DNA of 64,000 nt from Roseiarcus sp963765375 (GCA_963765375.1 CAVXVZ010000002.1:1-64000), one strand, 5' to 3'. Numbered from the stretch's first letter, positions 25,267-34,863 are shown. Translations and numbers: made by a program. Notes: generated by a model not told the origin, from the letters alone.

Positions 25267-25827
25267 ATGCTGCGTTTGGCTTTTGTGGCGGCGGTACTAG
25301 TTGGGGCAACCGCTGCATTGGCGGATTCGATCGAAGAGAAGGCGGCGCTCTGCGGCGCGTGCCACGGCATCAACGGCGTGCCGGAAGACCCGACGACGCC
25401 GATCATCTGGGGCCAGAATGCAGGCTACCTTTACGTGCAATTCCGCGATTATCAGAAGGGGGCACGCAAAGACTATCGGATGACGCCGATCGCTCAATAC
25501 GTTGTCACGGCGGACGCGCTGGCGCTCGCCGAGTATTTTTCCTCCAAGCCATGGCCGAACATCAATCAGCCCGCGGCGAGCAAAGCGGACGCCGCGCTTG
25601 CGTTGACGGCGATCAACTCGGTTGTCTGCACGAGCTGCCATCTGGAGCAGTTTCAAGGCGATTCGGCCATTCCGCGGCTCGCAGGCCAAAGACGCGATTA
25701 TCTTGCCAAGACGATGATGGATTTCCGCACCCGCACCCGCGCTAACAACCCCGGCATGTCCGACCTCATACACACCGTCACGCCCGATCAGCTCACTGCT
25801 ATCGCCGCCTATCTGGCTGGGTTTTGA
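25267..25827 (+). CDS. Diheme c-type cytochrome
   Basis: A 186-residue periplasmic cytochrome. A signal peptide (1-19, ATAALA) is followed by two heme-binding motifs, CGACH (29-33) and CTSCH (121-125), each in a cytochrome c4/c553-like half-domain; RMTP and a later methionine (TMMDF) could supply axial ligands. It follows the PQQ dehydrogenase and would carry electrons from it to the respiratory chain. AGGGAG lies about 10 bases before ATG 25267. The partner assignment is inferred from position. Confidence 0.9.
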   Translation: MLRLAFVAAVLVGATAALADSIEEKAALCGACHGINGVPEDPTTPIIWGQNAGYLYVQFRDYQKGARKDYRMTPIAQYVVTADALALAEYFSSKPWPNINQPAASKADAALALTAINSVVCTSCHLEQFQGDSAIPRLAGQRRDYLAKTMMDFRTRTRANNPGMSDLIHTVTPDQLTAIAAYLAGF

Positions 25828-25908
25828 GACGAGCTCTTCGACCCAGCTGAATAACCCCCGCCTTTCACCCGCAATGCCGGTGGCGGTTCGACCGCTCACA
25901 GCGGGTCT

Positions 25909-26763
25909 TCATCGCTCCGGAAGCTTTGCCAGCTCATGCCTGAGGTCGTGGGCGATGTCGGCGGCAGTCTTGCCGCGGTCGTCCCTTAGGCTCAAATCGG
26001 CGCCGTGGTCGATAAGCGCTTTCACCGTCGCCTCGACGTCGTCGACGCCAGCGGACGCGTCATGCCCGGCCGCCCACATCAATGCGGTGAGGCCATGGGC
26101 GTAACGACGGTTGACGTCGGCGCCCGCGGCGATCAGAAGCTCGACGATCGGCGCGTAGGCGCGGCCGGCGGCATAGATCATGGCGCTCCTGTCGTCGTCG
26201 TCGAGCGCGTTCGGATCCGCGCCGTGCTTGAGGAGAAGCGCGACGCTTCCTGCCGAGCCGGTGTAGGCCGCGGCGGCGAGCGGGCGGAGTCCCTTGCGTC
26301 CTGGAATGTTGGGATCGGCGCCCCGCTCGATGAGTAGCCGCACCATGGCGGCGCGGTCTGCTTCGGCGGCGTAGAATAGCGGCGTCGATCCGTCGACGGC
26401 GCGCGCGTTGACGTTGGCGCCCCTGTCGATCAGCAGCATCGCCACCGCAATCTTGCCCGCCTGGGCGGCCCGGCCGAGCGCGGTTGCGCCCTCCCGATCT
26501 TTCGCGTCGATCGCCGCGCCGTGGTCGAGGAGTGCACGCGCTTCCGGCTCGCAGCCAAGCCGCGAGACGGAGAACAACAGCGTTGCCGCCTGGTATTCGT
26601 CGCCTTCGCGAAGCTCCGAGACCGCGACGGCTTTGTCGGCGCAAGCGTCGGCGGCGCGCGCCGGGCTTGCGGCTGAGACGAGCGCGAGGATGGCCAGCGC
26701 CGCCGGGCGCACCGTCGCGTTCGCCGGGCGTGGCTCGAGCGCCGGCAGAACGACGCGGCCCAT
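25909..26763 (-). CDS. Secreted ankyrin-repeat protein
   Basis: A 284-residue protein with a signal-like segment (VRPAALAILALVSAASPARA) and then about five ankyrin repeats (EGATALGRAAQAGKIAVAMLLIDRGANVNA, DGSTPLFYAAEADRAAMVRLLIERGADPN, and three more ending near DDRGKTAADIA). It would act in the periplasm as a binding scaffold; the partner is unknown. ATG 26763 with GAGG upstream is the chosen start; GTG 26712, just before the hydrophobic core, is the alternative. In the sequence as given its frame is continuous with the upstream asparaginase because of a frameshift there, which is why one 657-residue open frame exists. Confidence 0.75.
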   Translation of the reverse strand: MGRVVLPALEPRPANATVRPAALAILALVSAASPARAADACADKAVAVSELREGDEYQAATLLFSVSRLGCEPEARALLDHGAAIDAKDREGATALGRAAQAGKIAVAMLLIDRGANVNARAVDGSTPLFYAAEADRAAMVRLLIERGADPNIPGRKGLRPLAAAAYTGSAGSVALLLKHGADPNALDDDDRSAMIYAAGRAYAPIVELLIAAGADVNRRYAHGLTALMWAAGHDASAGVDDVEATVKALIDHGADLSLRDDRGKTAADIAHDLRHELAKLPER

Positions 26764-26873
26764 GGGGCCTCTGGAACTACGCGCGTCTTTCGAACGGCTG
26801 TCGGCCGCATCTCCAGGCGGCCGCGCTATTCCTGAGGTGTGGTGCATGGGCCTTTTTCGCACTCCCGCGAGCA

Positions 26874-27882
26874 TCACGCCAGCGGGCCCGCTGGATGCAG
26901 GCGGCCAATCTCTGCGCCGTTCCAGTTCAGTAGCCGCGGCGAGACGAACGAGTTCGAGCCGCGCCTTCATCTCGTCGTTGAAACCGCCGAAGCGGCGGAT
27001 GAGCGCCGCAATCATGACCTGCGCCGCCCGTCCGGCGCCATCTTCGGCCTTGACCGCAAGGCCGAGCCCGGTCCCGGGCAGCGCGGCGCAGGCCACGCCT
27101 TCGGCGCCGGTCTTGGCGAACACGCTTGCGCCGAGCAGGCTCATGACCTCGGTGTCAAAACGGCCCTTTCCGGCGACCGTCAAGGGGTGAGCGGCCACGG
27201 CGGCGCGAATGCGCGCCGTAGCCTTCCGGCGCGCCGCCGACAGCCCCTCCCCCGTTCCGAGCCGCGCGAAACCTCGCGCGAGCGCGATCAGCGGTATGGC
27301 GTAGGTCGGAATGGCGCAGCCGTCGACGCCGCGCATCTCCTCGCTCAAGCGCGCGCCGGTCGCGGCCGCGATCGCAGCGGCGACCTCGCGCTGAACCGGA
27401 TGATCGGGCGCGACGTAGCCCTTCGGCTCGACGCCCATGACGCACGAGAGGCAGACAAACCCCGCGTGCTTGCCCGAGCAATTGTTGTGCAGCGCGTTTG
27501 GCGTTCGGCCTGAGCGGGCAAACGCGCGTCCCTCGGCTTCGCCGAGCGGCCAATGGACGCCGCATTCGAGGACCCGTTCGTCGCGCCCAGCCTTGGCGAG
27601 CATGGCGCGCGCGGTTGCGACATGGTCGTCGCTTCCCGAGTGAGACGCGCAGGCGAGCGCGATCTCCTTGTCGCTCAAGCCCAGGCGGTCCGCCGCGCCG
27701 CTTTCGATGAGTGGCAATGCCTGCAGCGCCTTGACCGCCGAGCGCGGATAGACCGCCCGCTCAGCGTCGCCGAAGACCATGACGACGACGCCATCCGGAT
27801 CGACGACAGCGCCGGCGCCGCGATGGGCGGATTCAATCCGATCGCCGCGCATGGCCTCGACGACCACCGGGTTCGCCATCAT
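26874..27882 (-). pseudogene. L-asparaginase II-type enzyme, frameshifted near its end
   Basis: Residues 1 to about 315 match the asparaginase II family of alphaproteobacteria (AERAVYPRSAVKALQALPLIESGAAD, ACASHSGSDDHV, NNCSGKHAGFV, VDGCAIPTYAIPL, GRFDTEVM). These enzymes convert asparagine to aspartate and ammonia. The expected C terminus, NWNGAEIGRL, is present but one frame away, ending at TGA 26874-26876. The break is at about 26929-26932, where one extra base (ACTGAAC) shifts the frame into the ankyrin gene. Only the last 20 residues are affected, so activity could survive, and a sequencing error is possible. Confidence 0.8.
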
Positions 27883-28050
27883 TTCGCTCCTCGCGGCAGG
27901 CGCATCACGAACGCAATAGCAAAAGACGGGCGCGCGCGGCAGTCGAAACGGCGCCGGCAGCCCCGCCTATTGCCTATTGCTGGTCGCCCGGCGCTTACTG
28001 CGCGCGGCATTTCGGTCCATCTGCGGAAGCGCCCAGCAAGGAATGAGAGA

Positions 28051-28776
28051 ATGCGGGTTCGGGACGTGATGACTTACGGCGTGATCGGCGTGCCCGAGAG
28101 CGCGGGCCTCGCGGAAGCGGTCGAGACGATGCTGCGATCGCGCGTCAGCGCACTTTTCGTCTTCGACGCCGATCGCGCACTGATCGGGGTTCTGAGCGAA
28201 GGCGACCTTCTGCGCCGGAGCGAGCTTGGAAGCGAGCGCAAGCGCCCCCATTGGCTGGAGGTCCTCATCGGCAGCGGACGGCTCGCCGAGGCCTACGCGC
28301 ATGAGCACGGCCGCAAGGTCGGCGAGGTGATGACCGCCAACGTCGAGACGATTGAGGAGGATGCCGATCTCAGCGAGGCGGTCGATCGGATGATCCACCG
28401 CCACATCAAGCGGCTGCCGGTGCTGCGGGGCGAGGCCGTCGTCGGCGTCATCTCACGCTCCGACCTCCTGAAGGGACTATTGACCGCAGCGCCGGGCGTG
28501 AACGCCCCCCATTCCGACGCCGAGATCAAAGCCGCCATCCAGGCTGAGCTCGACAAGCTCGGCTGGGCGCCGCGCGCGAGCGTACGGGTCGATGTTGCGA
28601 ATCGGGTCGTCACGTTCGGCGGCGCGATCACCGACGTGGGGCTGCGGGACGGGCTCAAGGTCATCGCCGAGAATACGCCCGGCGTCGCCGCCGTGCATGA
28701 TCACATGTTCTGGATCGAGCCGAACTCGGGTGTCGTCATTCCCTCCGGTGAGCAAGATGAAGAACGGAAGGACTAG
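28051..28776 (+). CDS. CBS-domain pair protein with BON domain
   Basis: A 241-residue cytoplasmic protein. Two CBS domains (about 5-60, RVRDVMTYGVIGVPESAGLAEAV; about 90-150, VGEVMTANVETIEEDADLSEAV) are followed by a BON domain (about 160-225, AAIQAELDKLGWAPRASVRVDV and GVAAVHDHMFWI). CBS pairs bind adenine nucleotides. CBS-BON proteins are common in Hyphomicrobiales and are linked to stress or regulation, without a firm function. AAGGA lies nine bases before ATG 28051; the open frame extends upstream only as antisense of the asparaginase gene. Confidence 0.88.
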   Translation: MRVRDVMTYGVIGVPESAGLAEAVETMLRSRVSALFVFDADRALIGVLSEGDLLRRSELGSERKRPHWLEVLIGSGRLAEAYAHEHGRKVGEVMTANVETIEEDADLSEAVDRMIHRHIKRLPVLRGEAVVGVISRSDLLKGLLTAAPGVNAPHSDAEIKAAIQAELDKLGWAPRASVRVDVANRVVTFGGAITDVGLRDGLKVIAENTPGVAAVHDHMFWIEPNSGVVIPSGEQDEERKD

Positions 28777-29160
28777 CGCGCCTTGCATTTGAATGAGGTC
28801 GGTTTGGCTCCTTTGCGTCGGCGGGCTGCGGCGCTGGTCCGGTCAATCCATTTGGATTCTCTTGGCTCCCGGCCGTTTCGCGGCGAGGGCCGCCCGCTCA
28901 CGGATTGGATTGTCGTGGATTTTCTTGGATTCTCTCGTCCGAATCGAGGCTTTTCAATGGGTTGCGCGACGTGATCGGAGGGACGAATTTTCTCCCGGTT
29001 TGCCGTCGCGCGAGAGGCGCAGCAACCGGCGTGCCCGCGGTCTTGGAATGAGGAAAGCAGGATTGTTCATGGGGCAGCCTAACCTGAATTCTGATTTTCC
29101 GCAAGGGATTGTCGTCTCAAATGTCCCGCCTCGGTCGGCTCCAACCAAAAGCAAACAACT
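28777..29160. repeat. Intergenic region holding dispersed repeat, copy B
   Basis: The copy runs from about 28851 (TTTGGATTCTCTTGG) to 28963, with the conserved 33-base block at 28931-28963 that matches copy A near 15369. The rest of the interval, up to the IS1380 left end, shows no gene, terminator or hairpin that I can support. Confidence 0.6.
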
Positions 29161-29164
29161 CTAG

Positions 29165-30807
29165 CCCGCATTTCTCACATTTTATAGCGCATCGGGCTGC
29201 CGAATCAGGCAAAAGTTGTTTTGCGATAACGACTTGCGCCGATTTGGAGAGGCCGCCCGATGCAGACGGAGTGTAGCGCAGAACCAAGTGTTTTTGGACG
29301 GGTCGAAGGACGGCCTGTGGTGGCCGAGTTCGATGGCGGGGCGCTGACGTCCGACGCGGGCGGGCTGCTGCTGGGCGACGCCGATCGGGGTCTGGGGCTG
29401 GTTGGACGGCTCGCGGGATGTTTCCGCGACGCGCGAGACCCGAGGTTCGTCGAGCACTCGGTCGCTACGCTCGTCGGGCAGCGCGTGTTCGGCATCGCGC
29501 TCGGCTACGAAGACCTGAACGATCACGATGAGCTTCGCCACGACCCGCTGATGGCGGTGCTGGCCGGCAAGCTCGAGGCTTGGCGCGGCGACTGCGCGCC
29601 CGTGGCTGGCAAATCGACGCTCAACCGGCTCGAACTGTCGCGCGAAATCGCCACGCGCTACCACAAGATCAGCCACGATCCGGCGGCGATCGAGGCCCTG
29701 TTCGTCGACCTCTTCCTCGAGGCGCACGCAAAGGCGCCCAAAGAGATCATTCTCGACCTCGACGCGACCGACGACCCTCTGCACGGCCATCAGGAAGGCC
29801 GGTTCTTTCACGGCTATTACGATTGCTACTGCTATCTGCCGCTCTATGTGTTCTGCGGCCGGCATCTTCTGGCGGCCAAGCTGAGGCCGTCGAACATCGA
29901 CGGCAGCGCCGGAGCGAAGGAGGAGATCGCGCGGATCGTCGGCCAGATCCGAGCGCGCTGGCCCGGGACGCGCATTCTCTTGCGTGCCGATTCCGGTTTC
30001 GCCCGCGAGGCGCTGATGGCCTGGTGCGAACAGAACCGGGTCGACTTCGTTTTCGGCCTCGCCCGCAACGCGCGGCTCGTCGATGAAATCTACGTCGAAC
30101 TGCTGCAGGCCGAGGCGGAGGCGTCCTCGACCGGCAAGCCCGCCCGCCGCTTCAAGGACTTTCGCTACGCGACCCTCGACAGTTGGTCGCGCCGGCGTCG
30201 GGTAATCGGCAAGGCGGAATGGACCGAGGGCGAGGCCAACCCGCGTTTCATCGTCACCTCGCTGCGCAAGGCCGGAACGAACGGCCGCTTTCTCTACGAG
30301 AAAGTCTACTGCGCCCGCGGCGAGATGGAAAACCGGATCAAGGAATGCCAAGGCGACCTGTTCGCCGATCGGACCTCGACAGCGACCATGCGCGCCAACC
30401 AACTCAGGCTCTGGCTCGCCTCGTTCGCCTATGTTCTCCTGTGCGCGGTCAGGCGCATCGGCCTCGCGCACACGCAGTTCGCGCAGGCCACTTGCGGCAC
30501 GATCCGGCTCAAGCTCCTCAAGCTCGCCGGCCTCGTCCGCATCAGCGCGCGGCGCATCAAATTCGCCCTCGCCACGGCCTGTCCCTACGCCGACGAATGG
30601 CGCCTCGCCGCCGCCCGCCTCGCCTGAGGCGTCGCTGCGACGCCGACAAATCGCGGCAATCCACCCCAAGGACCACAGGAGAACCGAAACAATCCGACCC
30701 GACCCGATCCGCGCAAACGGCGACACGGCGACGTTCGTCCATCACACAGACGAGACTTGATTATCCTCAGGACGTCAGCCGTCGACCCGGCCTATGAGAA
30801 ATGCGGG
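29165..30807 (+). mobile_element. IS1380-family insertion sequence, complete
   Basis: A 1,643-base element with 13-base perfect terminal inverted repeats: CCCGCATTTCTCA at 29165-29177 and its complement TGAGAAATGCGGG at 30795-30807. It is flanked by a 4-base direct repeat CTAG (29161-29164 and 30808-30811), the expected target duplication. It carries one intact transposase gene. The clean ends and open frame suggest a recent insertion. It separates the CBS-BON gene from the efflux region. Confidence 0.93.
29260..30627 (+). CDS. IS1380-family transposase
   Basis: A 455-residue DDE transposase, full length. The N-terminal VVAEFDGGALTSDAGGLLLGDAD and GYEDLNDHDELRHDP are hallmarks of the family. 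The DDE core includes LDLDATDDPLHG, LRADSGFAREALMAWCEQN and a C-terminal glutamate region (CARGEMENRIKECQGDL). The frame has no breaks, so it is presumably active. Confidence 0.95.
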   Translation: MQTECSAEPSVFGRVEGRPVVAEFDGGALTSDAGGLLLGDADRGLGLVGRLAGCFRDARDPRFVEHSVATLVGQRVFGIALGYEDLNDHDELRHDPLMAVLAGKLEAWRGDCAPVAGKSTLNRLELSREIATRYHKISHDPAAIEALFVDLFLEAHAKAPKEIILDLDATDDPLHGHQEGRFFHGYYDCYCYLPLYVFCGRHLLAAKLRPSNIDGSAGAKEEIARIVGQIRARWPGTRILLRADSGFAREALMAWCEQNRVDFVFGLARNARLVDEIYVELLQAEAEASSTGKPARRFKDFRYATLDSWSRRRRVIGKAEWTEGEANPRFIVTSLRKAGTNGRFLYEKVYCARGEMENRIKECQGDLFADRTSTATMRANQLRLWLASFAYVLLCAVRRIGLAHTQFAQATCGTIRLKLLKLAGLVRISARRIKFALATACPYADEWRLAAARLA

Positions 30808-30840
30808 CTAGCCGTGGCGGTCGAGCGTTCCTCGCGGCCC

Positions 30841-31584
30841 TCAGTCGGCGCCGGTCCTGTGCATTGACAGCACCGCATTCGGCGACGACCTCGCCGAGCC
30901 GCATCCGCTGAGGAAGAAGGCGACCGAGCGGGCCGCGTGGGGGTCGATCTCGGCGCGCAGGACCGCAAGATCCTCCCCGAACAGCGCTCTCAGCAGCATC
31001 GGCAACACCACGAGGTCAAGAAACCGGCGCGCCGTCTCCGGGAGGTGGTCGGGCCCGAACGCGGACGATGCTCCGATGTCGTCGGACGCCCCTAGTCCGC
31101 CAAAGACCTGGGTCAAGGCTTCCGTCGGGCGTTCGCGCCCCATGCGGCTGACGCTCGTCGCTAACTCGGGAAACCGCCGCGCTTCGGCGACCGCGACCCG
31201 GATCAACCCGATCGTTTCCGGGGTCAGGACGCGGGCCAAGATGACGGATGCGAGGGCCCTGAGCCGCTCCTCGGTAGAGCCGCCGGCGCAGGAAATCGCC
31301 TCAAAGTTTGTGTTCCGGCGCACAAGCCGTTCCACGACGGCGGTGAACAACGCCTGCTTGCTGGGAAATCTGGCGTAGATGCTTGGTTTTCCGGCGCAGG
31401 CCGCCTCGGCGATTTCATCGACGCTCGCGCCCCGGAAGCCGTGCTCGAGAAACACGTGAGCCGCCGCGTCGAGGATTCTCTCTTCGACTTTGCCGGCAAG
31501 TCCGCGCGGCGGGCGGCCGCAGCGAACCGCGCCACGCGCTCGTCCGGACGGTGCTTCCCTTTCCATATCCGCCTCCCCCTCCAT
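30841..31584 (-). CDS. TetR-family transcriptional regulator
   Basis: A 247-residue protein. The HTH (VEERILDAAAHVFLEHGFRGASVDEIAEAACAGKPSIYARFPSKQALF, about residues 32-80) is followed by a helical ligand-binding domain. ATG 31584 has AGGA six bases upstream; the longer frame from 31806 overlaps the divergent emrA and has no start signal. It is divergent from the emrAB pair, and the palindrome at 31668-31684 between them is a natural operator. Repression of the pump, relieved by a toxic ligand, is the likely role (inferred). Confidence 0.9.
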   Translation of the reverse strand: MEGEADMEREAPSGRARGAVRCGRPPRGLAGKVEERILDAAAHVFLEHGFRGASVDEIAEAACAGKPSIYARFPSKQALFTAVVERLVRRNTNFEAISCAGGSTEERLRALASVILARVLTPETIGLIRVAVAEARRFPELATSVSRMGRERPTEALTQVFGGLGASDDIGASSAFGPDHLPETARRFLDLVVLPMLLRALFGEDLAVLRAEIDPHAARSVAFFLSGCGSARSSPNAVLSMHRTGAD

Positions 31585-31667
31585 CACGCGTCCTTTCACA
31601 AAACAGTGATCGCGGGAAACTGCTCTCTCGCCCCTTGATTTAAGTCGACCCCTCGCAAAGTAAAGTG

Positions 31668-31684
31668 AACGGAACAGTTTCGTT
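31668..31684. promoter_or_regulatory. Palindromic operator between tetR and emrA
   Basis: AACGGAACAGTTTCGTT is a 17-base near-perfect palindrome (all pairs match except one symmetric pair and the centre) lying 48 bases before emrA and 84 before tetR. A shorter one, CGTTTAAAACG, follows at 31692-31702. The size and position fit a TetR-type operator controlling both directions. Confidence 0.55.
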
Positions 31685-31731
31685 TCGGCGCCGTTTAAAA
31701 CGCTCGGGGGCACAGTTGGAGACATCCGGCC

Positions 31732-33135
31732 ATGGCGCGCAGGACTCAGGACCGAGATCAGCGGATGTTCAAGGACGCGCCCGCGCCTGAATCCGATTTG
31801 GATCACGGGTCGGCGGGACGCCTCGGAGGTTCGTTGTCAGCGAGCCCCAAGCGGGACTTCATTACCCTGCTTCCTCCGGCGCGCGAGACCCAGCCTGAGG
31901 CTGAGCGGGCGGCGGAGCCCGCCGGAAAGACCGAGCGCCCCGCGAAACCCGGCGATGAGACCGAGCGCCCGGCAGCGCCCGCTGAGAAGGAGGCCAAGCC
32001 CGGCGCGCAGCCGGACGCGCAAGGGGAAAAGCCCAACCAAAGCTCGAGCAGAGGTTGGCTCCGCCGGCATCGGCTCGTCGCGTCGGTCGGAGTGGTCGCG
32101 CTCGTGCTCGCGGCCGTCGCGGGTTACCTCTACTGGGATTATGGCTCGCATTTCGAGTCAACGGACGACGCTTTCATCGCGGCGCGCCAGTTCGCGATCG
32201 CGCCCGAGGTCGCGGGCTATGTCACCGCGGTTCCGGTCACCGACAACCAGCATGTCAACAAAGGCGAGATGATCGCTCAGATCGACCAACGCCCATACCG
32301 CGCGGCGCTCGCCCAGGCCGAGGCCCAGGTGAGCGGCGGGGAGGCCGGCATCCGCAACATTGACGCACAGATCGCCACGCAAGACGCACAGATCGCCGCG
32401 AACCAGGCGCAGGTAAGCCAGGCGCAGGCGAGCCTGGAACTCACGAAGGTCACCTGGGGACGCGACAAGCCGCTCGTGAATCAGGGGTGGGCGACGGCCC
32501 AGCAGGGCACGGTTGACGTCCAGAATCTCAAGGCTCAGCAGGCCGCTGTCGACAGCGCGCAGGCGACGCTCAAAGTGGCCCAGCGGCAAATCGACACGCT
32601 GAGAGCGCAGCGCGGGTCGGCGGAGGCGAACCTCGCTCAAGCGCAGGCCCAACGCGACCAAGCCGCGCTCAACCTCGGCTACACGACCGTCCTGGCGGAC
32701 CAGCCGGGCCGCGTCGTCAACCTGACCGGCGCCGTCGGCCAATACGCGCAGGCGGGCACGAACCTCACGATGCTCGTGCCCGACGAGATCTGGATCGTTG
32801 CGAACTATAAGGAGACCCAGCTCGACCGCATGCGCCCGGGACAGCCCGTCGACATCGAGATCGACGCCTACCCCGAGCGCGACTTCCATGGGCGCCTCGC
32901 CAGCGTCCAGTCCGGCTCGGGCCCGGCGTTTTCGCTGCTGCCGCCCGAAAACGCCACCGGCAACTACGTGAAGATCGTTCAGCGCGTGCCGGTCAAGATC
33001 ATCCTCGACAATCCGCCCGCCGACGTGGCGCTCGGCCCCGGCATGTCGGTCGTCCCGACCGTGCGCGTCGATCCGTCGCCCTCGCTCTATGAGCGGCTGC
33101 GGGCCCGCGTCGAGGAGTGGCGGGGTCGGGTGTGA
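31732..33135 (+). CDS. emrA: HlyD/EmrA-type membrane fusion protein
   Basis: A 467-residue periplasmic adaptor for a multidrug efflux pump. A long cytoplasmic N-terminal tail rich in Pro, Glu and Lys (1-105) precedes one transmembrane helix (about 114-136). The HlyD/EmrA body follows, with STDDAFIAARQFAIAPEVAGYV, a long coiled-coil hairpin rich in Ala and Gln (about 190-300), the lipoyl half GYTTVLADQPGRV, and the beta-barrel. It overlaps emrB by four bases. No TolC-like outer-membrane gene is in the window. Confidence 0.93.
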   Translation: MARRTQDRDQRMFKDAPAPESDLDHGSAGRLGGSLSASPKRDFITLLPPARETQPEAERAAEPAGKTERPAKPGDETERPAAPAEKEAKPGAQPDAQGEKPNQSSSRGWLRRHRLVASVGVVALVLAAVAGYLYWDYGSHFESTDDAFIAARQFAIAPEVAGYVTAVPVTDNQHVNKGEMIAQIDQRPYRAALAQAEAQVSGGEAGIRNIDAQIATQDAQIAANQAQVSQAQASLELTKVTWGRDKPLVNQGWATAQQGTVDVQNLKAQQAAVDSAQATLKVAQRQIDTLRAQRGSAEANLAQAQAQRDQAALNLGYTTVLADQPGRVVNLTGAVGQYAQAGTNLTMLVPDEIWIVANYKETQLDRMRPGQPVDIEIDAYPERDFHGRLASVQSGSGPAFSLLPPENATGNYVKIVQRVPVKIILDNPPADVALGPGMSVVPTVRVDPSPSLYERLRARVEEWRGRV

Positions 33136-34718
33136 CCGACGCAGCGGCGCAGGCCGGCGCCCCGCCGGCGAGCAGCGCACCGTTGGCCAGCCCCTGGGTG
33201 ATTGCCGTTCTGGTCGCGCTCGCGGCCTTCATGGAGGTGCTCGACACCACGATCGCCAACGTGGTCCTGCCCTACATCGCCGGCGGCATGGGGGTCAGCG
33301 ATGACGAAGCCTCGTGGGTGGTGACGACCTATCTGGTCGCCAACGCCGTCAGCCTGACCGCGAGCCCGTTCCTTGCCAGGCGGCTTGGCCGAAAGACTTT
33401 CTTCCTGATCTGCCTTGGGCTCTTCAGCATAAGCTCCCTCCTCTGCGCGCAGGCGTGGAATCTCGACTCGCTGCTCTTGTTCCGCATCCTGCAAGGCCTG
33501 GCTGGCGGCGGCATGGTGCCGGTGTCGCAATCGATCCTCGCGGATTCCTTTCCGCCGGAGAAGCGCGGCCAAGCTTTCGCGCTGTTCGGCATCGCGGTGG
33601 TTGTGGCGCCGGTGGTCGGCCCGACGCTAGGCGGCTGGCTCGCCGACAATCTCAGCTGGCGCTGGTGCTTCTTGATCAACGGTCCGGTCGGCCTCGCGAC
33701 AATCGCGCTGATCGCCATCCTCCTGCCTGCGGACAAACCTGGTCAGGCGCGGTCCGTCCGGTTCGATCTCATCGGCTTCCTCCTGGTCGCGACTTTCCTC
33801 GGCGCGCTCGAGATCGTGCTCGATCGCGGCCTTGAGGATGACTGGTTCGGCTCAAATTTCATCATCACCTTCGCGGTTGTGTGCGCCCTCGCATTCGTGC
33901 TGATGATCCCCTGGGAGATGTCCAGGCAAGATCCGATGATCGACGTCCGGATGGTGGGGTCGCGCCAGTTCGGCGCCTGTTTCCTGGTGATGGGGGCGAC
34001 CGGCGCGATTCTCTACGCGACCACCCAGTTCCTGCCGCTCATGTTGCAGACGGATTTCGGCTACACCGCGACCTGGGCCGGTCTGGCCCTCTCGCCGGGT
34101 GGCCTCGTCACCATGGTGATGATGTTCGTGGTCGGCAACCTGTCGAGCCGGATCCAGCCGAAATACTTGATCATGACCGGCGCGATCTTCGCGGCGATCT
34201 CGATGTATCAGATGACCAATGTGTATGGCGATCTCGGCTTCTGGTTCTTTGCCCGCACGCGGATGGTGCTGGGCGTCGGATTGCCGCTGATCTTCATCCC
34301 GATCATCACCGCGTCTTATGCTGGAATCCCGGCAAACAGAGTGGACATGGCGTCGGCGCTCATCAACGCAGCGCGCAACACGGGCGGCTCGATCGGGATC
34401 TCAATCGCCTCCAATGTGCTCGCGCATCGCGAGCAGTTCCATCAGAGCCGGCTCGTCGGGCACGCGATTCCCTCGAGCATGCAATATCAGGACACGCTGC
34501 AACGGATGACGCACCATTTTCTCGCGCAGGGCAGCCTGCTCCCCGAGGCGCAGCAACAGGCCGTCGGCTGGATCGGCCAGCAGGTGCAAGCGCAAGCGTC
34601 CTACCTCGCCTACATCGACGTCTTTTGGGTGCTGACGCTGCTTTCGCTCGCGGCGGTGCCGCTCGCGTTGAGTCTGCGTAAGGTCAAGCTCGGGGGGCAG
34701 GCGCCAGCGGCGCATTGA
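33132..34718 (+). CDS. emrB: EmrB-type MFS drug transporter (DHA2 family)
   Basis: A 528-residue, 14-helix proton-driven exporter of the DHA2 family. Typical motifs are FMEVLDTTIANVVLPYIAGG in helix 1, RRLGRKTFF (motif A), RILQGLAGGGMVPVSQ (motif B) and GPTLGGWLADNLSWRWCF (motif C). It works with the EmrA adaptor to push hydrophobic drugs or uncouplers across both membranes. GTG 33132 overlaps the emrA stop as GTGA, indicating coupling. Confidence 0.94.
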   Translation: MTDAAAQAGAPPASSAPLASPWVIAVLVALAAFMEVLDTTIANVVLPYIAGGMGVSDDEASWVVTTYLVANAVSLTASPFLARRLGRKTFFLICLGLFSISSLLCAQAWNLDSLLLFRILQGLAGGGMVPVSQSILADSFPPEKRGQAFALFGIAVVVAPVVGPTLGGWLADNLSWRWCFLINGPVGLATIALIAILLPADKPGQARSVRFDLIGFLLVATFLGALEIVLDRGLEDDWFGSNFIITFAVVCALAFVLMIPWEMSRQDPMIDVRMVGSRQFGACFLVMGATGAILYATTQFLPLMLQTDFGYTATWAGLALSPGGLVTMVMMFVVGNLSSRIQPKYLIMTGAIFAAISMYQMTNVYGDLGFWFFARTRMVLGVGLPLIFIPIITASYAGIPANRVDMASALINAARNTGGSIGISIASNVLAHREQFHQSRLVGHAIPSSMQYQDTLQRMTHHFLAQGSLLPEAQQQAVGWIGQQVQAQASYLAYIDVFWVLTLLSLAAVPLALSLRKVKLGGQAPAAH

Positions 34719-34834
34719 GCGCCTCGCCTCTTCCCCGGAGGATCGCGGCGCGAATTTTCGAACCTCGGCGGTTCTCCGCGCTTGCTTCTTTCTGATTGCC
34801 AGAATCACGATCGGCAATTTTCGTCGCCGGCCTC

Positions 34835-34863
34835 TTGCATAAGCCTGCTCACTATATTATAAG
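34835..34863 (+). promoter_or_regulatory. Promoter of the MarR-EmrA fusion gene
   Basis: TTGCAT (34835-34840) and TATAAG (34858-34863) with exactly 17 bases between make a good sigma-70-type promoter. The predicted start site is near 34870, which would give a leader of about 20 bases before ATG 34892. Confidence 0.55.

Noticed and set aside
29182..30726. Minus-strand open frame of 514 codons
   Set aside because: It is antisense to the intact IS1380 transposase and has no protein motif.
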